Below are positions 1-5,221 of a DNA stretch of 5,488 nucleotides, piece by piece (the first letter of the stretch is position 1; the number at the start of each line of letters is the position of its first letter). A model generated the notes under the pieces. The model did not search any database. It was not told the origin of the DNA and saw only the letters and a program-made list of their open reading frames with translations. The stretch is from Actinomycetota bacterium. Lineage in GTDB: Bacteria; Actinomycetota; Actinomycetes; S36-B12; UBA5976. Made by a program: the position numbers and the translations under genes. The stretch lies in contig JAFMIT010000103.1 of NCBI GenBank assembly GCA_017853815.1, positions 1 to 5,488 of the forward strand. Direction: 5' to 3'.

Positions 1-1034
1 TGCGCGCCAATGGCGTCGACGTGCGACTCAACTCGACGGCCGCTGCTGTCGAACCAAACGCCGTTGTGCTCGCCGATGGCACGCGGATTGAAACCGAACT
101 GGTGGTTCTCGCTATTGGCGTGCGTCCGGACACCACGCTTGCTGCCGGGGCGAGACTCGACGTTGGACCGCGCGGCGGGATACTTGTCGACGAACACCAG
201 CTCACCTCAAACAAGCACATCTACGCAATCGGTGATGCCGCCGAAAAAACTGACGCACTTGATGGAAGTGCTTCTCTGGTTCCGCTTGCAAATATCGCCA
301 ATCGCCAGGGTCGGCTTGTGGCAGACCACATTTGTGGTCTCAATCCAAAAGTCGTGCCTGCCCAAGTGACAGCGATTGTCAAAGTGTTTGACTTGACCAT
401 CGCAACGACTGGTTGGAATGAACGTCGATTGCGTTCGATGGGTCACGAGTACGTGACCATTCACACTCATCCCGCTTCTCATGCGGGCTATTACCCCGGC
501 CAAGAACCAATGTCATTGAAGTTGATGTTTGATCCACAATCTCACCAAATTCTTGGAGCACAGGGTGTGGGCCGAGAAGGCGTGGACAAACGGATTGATG
601 TCATCGCTACTGCTATGCGGGGTGGCATCACGGCTCCAGAGCTTTTGGATCTTGAGCTTGCGTATGCGCCGCCATTCTCGAGCGCGAAAGATCCCGTGAA
701 CATGCTGGGTTACATTGCCGACAACCTCATTACGGGTCATAGTCAAACCGTTCAGTGGTGGGAACTTGGAGACGTTCTGAAATCAGGTTCAGTGCTAGTT
801 GATGTGCGCTCGGCAGCGGAGCACGCGCATTCATCTATCCCTGGGTCGCTCAATATTCCGGTAGATGAGCTGCGGGAACGCCTTGGCGAAATCCCAACCA
901 AGCGCGTCGTGGTGCATTGCGCGGTAGGGCAGCGCGGTCACACGGCCGAAGCATTCTTGCGCCAAGCAGGTTTTGAAGTGAAAAATCTTGATGGTGGCAT
1001 CAAGACGTGGAGTAGCTCGCCAGCTGCTGTTTAG
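1..1034 (+). CDS. CoA-disulfide reductase-like FAD/NAD(P)H oxidoreductase with C-terminal rhodanese domain (5' truncated)
   Basis: The reading frame is open from base 3 with no start in view, so the gene begins upstream; 343 residues are visible. Related full-length CoADR-rhodanese (Npsr-type) proteins have roughly 550 residues. The visible part starts inside the NAD(P)H-binding region. The ATG-SRP-like segment ELVVLAIGVRPDT is followed by the FAD-contacting YAIGDAAE (about 220-245). The dimerisation domain ends in the family-typical LELAYAPPFSSAKDPVNM (about 651-704). A rhodanese domain covers about 740-1030, with DVRSAAEH and an active loop CAVGQRGH whose cysteine codon is 918-920. Enzymes of this architecture reduce CoA disulfide, CoA persulfide or polysulfide with NAD(P)H in the cytoplasm, and the rhodanese domain passes sulfane sulfur. 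The redox cysteine of the flavoprotein domain would lie before the window and cannot be checked. The stop codon overlaps the stop of the converging small gene. Family assignment is strong; the exact substrate is inferred. Confidence 0.9.
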   Translation, partial: RANGVDVRLNSTAAAVEPNAVVLADGTRIETELVVLAIGVRPDTTLAAGARLDVGPRGGILVDEHQLTSNKHIYAIGDAAEKTDALDGSASLVPLANIANRQGRLVADHICGLNPKVVPAQVTAIVKVFDLTIATTGWNERRLRSMGHEYVTIHTHPASHAGYYPGQEPMSLKLMFDPQSHQILGAQGVGREGVDKRIDVIATAMRGGITAPELLDLELAYAPPFSSAKDPVNMLGYIADNLITGHSQTVQWWELGDVLKSGSVLVDVRSAAEHAHSSIPGSLNIPVDELRERLGEIPTKRVVVHCAVGQRGHTAEAFLRQAGFEVKNLDGGIKTWSSSPAAV

Positions 1035-1198
1035 CGGGCGCCAAAAAGTCGCGAAAAGAATCCAGGTTCTCGAGGCTCATCTTTGTGGCCTTGGCAACGT
1101 TCAGACTTTGGGATCCCTGCGAGCACCATTTCAACATGCTGTCCGCAGCCTCGCCAGGTTGCCTTTTCGCAACGGCGGCACATCACTTTGCTGCACAT
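1031..1198 (-). CDS. Small cysteine-rich, zinc-ribbon-like protein (55 aa)
   Basis: This short minus-strand frame encodes MCSKVMCRRCEKATWRGCGQ at its N-terminus, then HVEMVLAGIP, and ends in GFFSRLFGAR. The pattern CxxC-x(4)-W-x(2)-CGxHV-x-x-VLAGIP-x(3)-RC resembles small CxxC proteins that I recall in many actinobacterial genomes, annotated only as hypothetical. Cys7, Cys10, Cys18, His21 and Cys35 could bind a zinc ion, though this is inferred. The start is four bases after the stop of the rhodanese lipoprotein gene on the same strand, with GGGA seven bases before the ATG, so co-transcription is likely. An internal ATG at codon 6 (1181-1183) is an alternative start that keeps the motif whole. 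The stop TAA (1031-1033) overlaps the TAG of the convergent flavoprotein gene. No function is known to me. A role in thiol or metal stress is suggested only by position. Confidence 0.75.
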   Translation of the reverse strand: MCSKVMCRRCEKATWRGCGQHVEMVLAGIPKSERCQGHKDEPREPGFFSRLFGAR

Positions 1199-1202
1199 AG
1201 GT

Positions 1203-1586
1203 CTATCCCATCACAAGTGGTTGGCCAGCTGCGGTCCAAGCTTCGAGGCCGCCATCGAGATTATGCAGATGTGCGAAGCCAAGACCCGCCATGGTGTCGG
1301 TGGCGATGGCTGAGCGACGTCCACTTCGACAGTAGACGGCGTAGGTCTTGCTCTTGTCCAAGTTGGCGATTTCGGCCTCAAAGTTTCCGCTCTCAACATC
1401 GATGTTGATGGCGCCTGAAATGTGACCGGTTGCATATTCGCCTGGCGTTCGGACATCGAGAATGACGACGCTGGTATCGCTGATTGTCGTAGCGAAATCC
1501 TGAGCATTTGAGGTGGTCGTGGCACTAGCCGACGCACAACCTGCGAGGGCGAGAATGCTCGCGACAACAAGAACAAGACGTTTCAT
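1203..1586 (-). CDS. Rhodanese-domain lipoprotein
   Basis: This is a 127-residue protein. The N-terminus has a lysine/arginine start, a hydrophobic stretch and the lipobox LALAGC with Cys17, a classic signal peptidase II site. A low-complexity Ala/Ser/Thr linker follows, then one rhodanese domain from about residue 28 to the end. The domain shows LDVRTPGEYATGHISGAINI (43-62), the active loop CRSGRRS with catalytic Cys86, and HNLDGGLEAW (108-117). Single-domain rhodaneses move sulfane sulfur from persulfides to acceptors. The lipobox predicts membrane anchoring on the outer face. I chose the ATG at 1586 because it gives a clean signal peptide and has AAAGG nine bases upstream. A longer frame beginning at 1622 would start at the edge of the operator and spoil the signal peptide. 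It leads an operon with the small CxxC gene, four bases downstream. Whether it acts as a sulfurtransferase is inferred. Confidence 0.9.
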   Translation of the reverse strand: MKRLVLVVASILALAGCASASATTTSNAQDFATTISDTSVVILDVRTPGEYATGHISGAINIDVESGNFEAEIANLDKSKTYAVYCRSGRRSAIATDTMAGLGFAHLHNLDGGLEAWTAAGQPLVMG

Positions 1587-1612
1587 TGAGGAACCTTTCC
1601 ACTTGACGGCGC

Positions 1613-1641
1613 AGGCTAGCACATACCCCTAGGGGTATAAA
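1613..1641 (-). promoter_or_regulatory. Candidate promoter of the rhodanese lipoprotein operon
   Basis: On the minus strand, TAGCCT (1613-1618) fits the actinobacterial TAnnnT -10 box. It is preceded by TG one base away, making an extended -10. A weak -35, TTTATA (1636-1641), lies exactly 17 bp upstream. Transcription would begin near 1606, giving a leader of about 20 bases before the ATG at 1586. The palindromic operator falls mostly in the spacer between the two boxes, where a bound repressor would block polymerase. Confidence 0.55.
1623..1638. promoter_or_regulatory. CsoR/CstR-type palindromic operator
   Basis: ATACCCCTAGGGGTAT is a perfect 16-bp palindrome with its axis between 1630 and 1631. 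CsoR-family repressors (copper-sensing CsoR, persulfide-sensing CstR) bind inverted repeats of this kind, a C-run and a G-run flanked by TA. It lies between the -35 and -10 boxes of the rhodanese lipoprotein operon. The neighbouring rhodanese and CoA-disulfide reductase-rhodanese genes favour a persulfide sensor, while no copper-handling gene is visible. The regulator gene itself is not in the window, so the identity of the binding protein is inferred. Confidence 0.7.
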
Positions 1642-1656
1642 GCGACGCGGCTGTCA

Positions 1657-1705
1657 CAACTGGTACGTGAAACGCAACTGCCAGCTGCGCTGCGCGTACC
1701 AGTTG
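1657..1705. repeat. Nested inverted repeat (49-nt hairpin)
   Basis: CAACTGGTACG (1657-1667) is perfectly complementary to CGTACCAGTTG (1695-1705), an 11-bp stem. Inside it, after a symmetric 5-by-5 internal loop, CGCAACT (1673-1679) pairs with AGCTGCG (1683-1689) in a seven-pair stem that becomes fully paired on the minus strand with one G-U, around a three-base loop. No T-run follows on either strand. It sits 20 bases after the 3' end of tRNA-Arg and 18 bases from the operator. It may terminate the tRNA transcript without a U-tract, or be a dispersed palindromic element. Confidence 0.6.
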
Positions 1706-1724
1706 GGTCAAAACACGGAAATGG

Positions 1725-1800
1725 TGGTGGCCCCGAGATGATTCGAACATCCGACACGTGGTTTAGGAAACCACTGCTCTATCCCCTGAGCTACGGGGCC
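1725..1800 (-). tRNA. tRNA-Arg (anticodon CCU)
   Basis: The minus strand folds into a full cloverleaf. The acceptor stem GGCCCCG pairs with CGGGGCC. The D arm is GCTC/GAGC with an AGGGGATA loop. The anticodon stem GTGGT/ACCAC encloses loop TTCCTAA, giving anticodon CCT (plus-strand 1765-1767), which reads the arginine codon AGG. The variable loop has five bases. The T arm GGATG/CATCT has loop TTCGAAT. The body is 73 nt with discriminator A at 1728, and CCA is encoded at 1725-1727. The 5' end is 16 bp from the hutG stop codon, so the tRNA either shares the iclR-hutG transcript or has a promoter overlapping the end of hutG. Confidence 0.97.
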
Positions 1801-1810
1801 GGGGAGCCCG

Positions 1811-1819
1811 AGTCTATTA
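1811..1819 (-). promoter_or_regulatory. Possible -10 box for tRNA-Arg
   Basis: On the minus strand TAATAGACT overlaps the hutG stop codon TAA. Read as a -10 box, TAGACT (1811-1816) would put the transcription start near 1804, four bases before the mature tRNA end. No convincing -35 box lies at the right distance, so this is a weak call. Read-through from hutG is the alternative. Confidence 0.25.
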
Positions 1820-2719
1820 GCGGCTAGTTGCGAGCCGACCTGCAGCAATTTCGAGGACACACAATGCAGCGAGCCTGACTGTGCGTTCATCGGCGGCATC
1901 TTTGGTGGCATCGATTTCGGTGAGATCAATCGCCCGCACTCTCATGTCATTGCCGGCGATGAATGCGGCCTGGCGAAGTTCGTCTGCGCTCAGCCCGCCT
2001 GGAGCTGCTGCTGGACATGCAGGCACAACAGACCGATCGCAGACGTCGACATCGATATCGACGTAGATACCTTTGGTGTTGGCCCCCAGATGATCTAGGG
2101 CATCGCGCATGATTTCGCTGATGTCGTGAGTGCGCAGGACGGACCTCGGAATAACGCGGATACCGAGCTCGCGTGCAAGTGCGCCATATGCGGGAGAGTT
2201 AGAGAAATCGTTGATGCCAATTTGGACGATGTTGTGGCCTGGTAAACCAGCATCGATCAGTCGTCGGACAGGTGAGCCGTTACTGATGCCATCTCGAAGA
2301 TCAAAATGCGCATCGAGCGTCACGAGCCCTGCCTGCGACAGGTCGTCGCCGAACATCGCATGCATAACGCTGTACGTAATGGAGTTGTCGCCACCGAGTG
2401 CCACGAGAAGTTGTGACTCGTTGAGAGCAAGCTGGTGAATCTGGTCAGCGACCCGAAGCTCACCTTCAAAGTGATCGGGAGAATTGACGTCGCCTGCGTC
2501 CAGAGCGGCGAGATTCGCAATATCGAGATCGCGTCCAACGTGATACGTCGAGTACCGCAAAAGAGCCTGCCGAATAGCGGAGGGAGTCAGGTTGGCATTG
2601 GTAGGACTGATGGACGTTTCATGAGCAGGCACGCCGAGCACCACGAGCTCAGGAGACTGCGAACCATGCTCAAGCCAGTGCGCTGCGCGCGGCCATCGAG
2701 GGTCGTGAGGCAACGACAT
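1817..2719 (-). CDS. hutG: Formimidoylglutamase (ureohydrolase / arginase-agmatinase family)
   Basis: This 300-residue protein has the length and motifs of the manganese ureohydrolase family: GGDNS (109-113), DAHFD (136-140), DIDVDVCD (221-228) and DLTEIDATKD (265-274). Likely metal ligands are Asp136, His138, Asp140, Asp223 and Asp225, with Glu268 in the usual substrate-side position. The first motif has Asn112 where arginases and agmatinases have histidine (GGDHS). As I recall, an asparagine occurs at this ligand position in characterised formiminoglutamases. Beside hutU and hutI, the expected reaction is N-formimidoyl-L-glutamate plus water to L-glutamate and formamide, the last step of the pathway, in the cytoplasm. 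The ATG at 2719 is chosen because it overlaps the iclR stop as TGATG, typical of translational coupling. A start 12 codons earlier would lie inside iclR. Agmatinase or guanidinobutyrase is a less likely alternative. Confidence 0.88.
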   Translation of the reverse strand: MSLPHDPRWPRAAHWLEHGSQSPELVVLGVPAHETSISPTNANLTPSAIRQALLRYSTYHVGRDLDIANLAALDAGDVNSPDHFEGELRVADQIHQLALNESQLLVALGGDNSITYSVMHAMFGDDLSQAGLVTLDAHFDLRDGISNGSPVRRLIDAGLPGHNIVQIGINDFSNSPAYGALARELGIRVIPRSVLRTHDISEIMRDALDHLGANTKGIYVDIDVDVCDRSVVPACPAAAPGGLSADELRQAAFIAGNDMRVRAIDLTEIDATKDAADERTVRLAALCVLEIAAGRLATSR

Positions 2720-3486
2720 CAGGCACCCAATCTCTTCGAAATGGCCCGCGCACACCGTTGTGCACTGGTCGCGAGAACTTTACGGTCTGTTGCGCTGACT
2801 TCGTCAGAGGTAAACGTGAGTCCAACCGCGGCGATGGGGCGATGTGAGTGATCGAGGACGGCACTCGCGACGGACGCGAAGCCTTCCGCGATGAATCCGT
2901 CTTCAGCGCTGTAACCCTGGGCGGCTTCGCGCTGTAGAAGCTCCATCAGCGCCGGCCATGTTTGAGGGCCGAGACCCGTGCGATCGACAAATGCCAGTCG
3001 GTTAGGAAAAGTTGCGCGGACTTGGGCCGGAGGCAACAGCGCCAGAATCGAACGACCTGACGCCGTGAGGCTTGCAGGGAGTCGAACACCGATGTCTGTG
3101 ACCACGTCTGGGTGTCTAGGTGATTGTTCTTTAAGAAGGTAGAGCAGCTCGCGTCCATGCAGGACGCCCAAGTGGGCCACGACTGAGAGGGGTGCTACTT
3201 CCTTGAGGAGTTTGCGCAAGAGCGGTCGAGCCAGTCGTTCAAGAGGGTCGTGACGCAGGTAAGCGGCACCCACTTCAAACGCGGCCACGCCGAGGCCCCA
3301 CCGTTCTTCCTCGGGCAGGTGCACCACGAAGCCGAGCTCATGCATCGCCGTGAGCAGGTGGTACGTGGAGGAGCGGGGGAGTTCAAGTTCCCGCGCGATG
3401 GCAACGGCTGTCATCGGTCCAGGCGCAGAAGCGAGAACGCGCAAAATGCTGAGCGTGCGGGTTGCGGCAGGAACTTGTGATGACAT
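2719..3486 (-). CDS. IclR-family transcriptional regulator, probable hut regulator
   Basis: At 255 residues this is the usual IclR length. A winged helix-turn-helix occupies about residues 8-67, with the recognition-helix region ELELPRSSTYHLLTAMHELGF (33-53) and wing LPEEERWGLG. The effector-binding domain (about 75-250) carries the family-typical GVRLPASLTASGRSILALL (133-151) and GYSAEDGFIAEGFASVASAV (191-210). IclR proteins act as dimers or tetramers that bind palindromic operators and respond to a small catabolic molecule. It is the first gene of a minus-strand unit with hutG, overlapping it by one base, and is divergent from hutU-hutI. That placement suggests it controls both arms in response to histidine, urocanate or a later intermediate; the ligand is inferred. 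TGAG lies nine to six bases before the ATG as a ribosome binding site. Confidence 0.9.
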   Translation of the reverse strand: MSSQVPAATRTLSILRVLASAPGPMTAVAIARELELPRSSTYHLLTAMHELGFVVHLPEEERWGLGVAAFEVGAAYLRHDPLERLARPLLRKLLKEVAPLSVVAHLGVLHGRELLYLLKEQSPRHPDVVTDIGVRLPASLTASGRSILALLPPAQVRATFPNRLAFVDRTGLGPQTWPALMELLQREAAQGYSAEDGFIAEGFASVASAVLDHSHRPIAAVGLTFTSDEVSATDRKVLATSAQRCARAISKRLGA

Positions 3487-3561
3487 CAGAATCTCAAATC
3501 CGAGACAGTGGTTTAGGGAAGGCTATTGCAGAGCGGCCTGTCTGCCAAGTGAGATTGCGGC
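3487..3561. promoter_or_regulatory. Divergent iclR/hutU control region
   Basis: These 75 bp separate the start codons of iclR (minus) and hutU (plus) and must hold the promoters of both arms or overlap them. TGAGATT occurs just upstream of each start: on the minus strand at 3490-3496, and on the plus strand at 3550-3556. The two copies form an inverted repeat, and their GAG cores could serve as weak ribosome binding sites. A second inverted pair, AGACAG (3503-3508) and CTGTCT (3538-3543), is spaced 29 bp apart and may contribute to operator function. I see no convincing -35/-10 pair for hutU. Confidence 0.6.
3520..3548 (-). promoter_or_regulatory. Candidate iclR-hutG promoter
   Basis: On the minus strand TTGGCA (3543-3548) matches five of six bases of the TTGACA -35 box. 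Exactly 17 bp downstream is TAGCCT (3520-3525), a TAnnnT -10 box identical to that proposed for the rhodanese operon. The start would be near 3512, leaving a leader of about 25 bases. The -35 box lies close to the hutU start codon, so a regulator bound here could affect both directions. Confidence 0.6.
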
Positions 3562-5217
3562 ATGATTTCAGGACCTCGTACCCTGCACGCTGCTACGGGC
3601 AGCTCTATCTCTGCATTGGGCTGGCAACAAGAAGCCGCAATCCGCATGTTGCACAACAATCTGGACCCTGCTGTCGCAGAGCATCCGGATGAGTTGGTCG
3701 TCTACGGCGGCACTGGAAAGGCCGCTCGCAATTGGCAAAGTCTTGATGCCATCATCCGAACGCTGACAACCCTGAAGAACGACGAGACCCTGCTCGTGCA
3801 ATCAGGCAAGCCCGTCGGTGTACTTCAGACGCACGAGTGGGCGCCACGCGTGCTGCTGGCCAACTCCAACCTGGTCGGCGATTGGGCCAATTGGCCGGAG
3901 TTCCGCCGACTCGAGCAGCTCGGTCTCACCATGTATGGCCAGATGACGGCGGGGTCATGGATCTACATCGGCACCCAAGGCATTTTGCAGGGTACGTATG
4001 AAACGTTCGCGGCAGTCGCGAATCAGCATTTTGGTGGCTCGCTCGCGGGCACGCTCACCGTGACTGCAGGCTGTGGCGGCATGGGCGGCGCACAACCACT
4101 CGCGGTCACGATGAACGAAGGCACCTGTCTCATCATCGATGTCGACGCCACGCGACTGCAACGCCGCGTCGAAACTCGTTACCTCGATGAACTCGCAACG
4201 GATCTTGAAGATGCTCTGAAGCGGGTACTCGAAGCAAAAGCCGCTAAGCGCGCTATCTCCGTTGGGTTAGTTGGCAATGCGGCGTCGATTCTTCCTGAGC
4301 TACTGCGTCGCGGTGTGGAAGTAGACATCGTCACGGACCAAACGTCAGCACACGATCCACTCTTCTACTGCCCAGAGAGCACGGAGTTCAGTCACATGCG
4401 CGACGAAGCGCTTGATGACGCGAGCGAATTCACTAAGCGCTCCCAAGCATCTATGGCCAAGCATGTTGAAGCCATGGTCGGCTTCATGGATGCTGGCGCA
4501 GTTGTTTTTGATTACGGAAATAGCATCCGCGACGAGGCACGCAAAGGCGGCTACGACCGCGCTTTCGATTTCCCTGGATTCATTCCTGCCTACATTCGCC
4601 CACTGTTTTGTGAAGGCAAAGGCCCATTCCGATGGGTTGCTCTTTCAGGTGATCCCAAGGACATCTATCGCACAGACAAAGCAATCTTGGATTTGTTCCC
4701 TGAGAACGATCATCTGCGTCGTTGGATCAACCTCGCCCAAGAGCGCGTCGCTTTCCAAGGTTTGCCAGCACGCATTTGTTGGCTCGGCTACGGTGAACGC
4801 GACAAAGCGGGTGCGGTTTTCAATGACCTTGTGAAGAAGGGTGAAGTTTCGGCGCCGATTGTTATCGGCCGCGATCATCTTGACTGCGGTTCTGTGGCCT
4901 CGCCATATCGCGAGTCAGAGGCAATGCTCGACGGCTCGGATGCCATTGCGGACTGGCCACTGCTGAACGCTATGGTCAACATCGCATCGGGAGCTTCATG
5001 GGTATCCATCCATCACGGTGGCGGTGTCGGAATCGGTCGGTCGATCCATGCAGGACAGGTGTCGGTCGCGGATGGCACAGAGTTGGCAGCCCAAAAGCTG
5101 CAGCGCGTTCTCACGAACGACCCAGGTATGGGAGTCATTCGGCATGTTGATGCCGGCTACGAACACGCAGTGGAAGTGGCACATGAGAAGCATGTGCACA
5201 TTCCCATGATGGACTAA
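3562..5217 (+). CDS. hutU: Urocanate hydratase
   Basis: This complete 551-residue protein has the usual length for the family. Urocanase adds water to urocanate to give 4-imidazolone-5-propanoate, the second step of histidine degradation, using tightly bound NAD+ as an electrophile. Recognisable segments are LDPAVAEHPDELVVYGGTGK (34-53), WANWPEF (108-114), the glycine-rich GCGGMGGAQPLA (170-181), and the urocanase signature FQGLPARICWLGYGER (398-413), whose Cys406 corresponds to the conserved active-site cysteine. DHLDCGSVASPYRE (438-451) and HHGGGVGIGRSIHAG (484-498) follow. An in-frame TGA at 3550-3552 leaves the ATG at 3562 as the first possible ATG, and the N-terminus matches the family. 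TGAG lies nine to twelve bases upstream as a weak ribosome binding site. hutI starts four bases after the stop, so the two are co-transcribed, divergent from iclR-hutG. Confidence 0.98.
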   Translation: MISGPRTLHAATGSSISALGWQQEAAIRMLHNNLDPAVAEHPDELVVYGGTGKAARNWQSLDAIIRTLTTLKNDETLLVQSGKPVGVLQTHEWAPRVLLANSNLVGDWANWPEFRRLEQLGLTMYGQMTAGSWIYIGTQGILQGTYETFAAVANQHFGGSLAGTLTVTAGCGGMGGAQPLAVTMNEGTCLIIDVDATRLQRRVETRYLDELATDLEDALKRVLEAKAAKRAISVGLVGNAASILPELLRRGVEVDIVTDQTSAHDPLFYCPESTEFSHMRDEALDDASEFTKRSQASMAKHVEAMVGFMDAGAVVFDYGNSIRDEARKGGYDRAFDFPGFIPAYIRPLFCEGKGPFRWVALSGDPKDIYRTDKAILDLFPENDHLRRWINLAQERVAFQGLPARICWLGYGERDKAGAVFNDLVKKGEVSAPIVIGRDHLDCGSVASPYRESEAMLDGSDAIADWPLLNAMVNIASGASWVSIHHGGGVGIGRSIHAGQVSVADGTELAAQKLQRVLTNDPGMGVIRHVDAGYEHAVEVAHEKHVHIPMMD

Positions 5218-5221
5218 CTAC

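Noticed and set aside
1158..1173. GTTGC/GCAAC hairpin as a terminator for the flavoprotein gene
   Set aside because: The stem has only five pairs, there is no T-run, and it lies inside the small CxxC coding sequence.
1083..1408. Plus-strand open frames over the end of the rhodanese operon
   Set aside because: They overlap clear rhodanese and CxxC coding sequence on the other strand, and their translations show no recognisable motif.
1587..1622. A 12-codon N-terminal extension of the rhodanese lipoprotein starting at 1622
   Set aside because: It would begin at the edge of the operator, upstream of the predicted -10 box, and would place charged residues before an otherwise textbook lipoprotein signal peptide. 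The ATG at 1586 has a better ribosome binding site.
1708..1929. A 73-codon minus-strand open frame across the tRNA
   Set aside because: It runs through the whole tRNA-Arg and the end of hutG. The peptide is a typical translated-tRNA artefact.
2435..2851. A 138-codon plus-strand frame antisense to hutG and iclR
   Set aside because: It is fully covered by two well-supported genes on the other strand and looks like a composition artefact.
4412..4834. A 140-codon plus-strand frame inside hutU
   Set aside because: It is a shifted frame within urocanate hydratase, whose own frame is conserved throughout.
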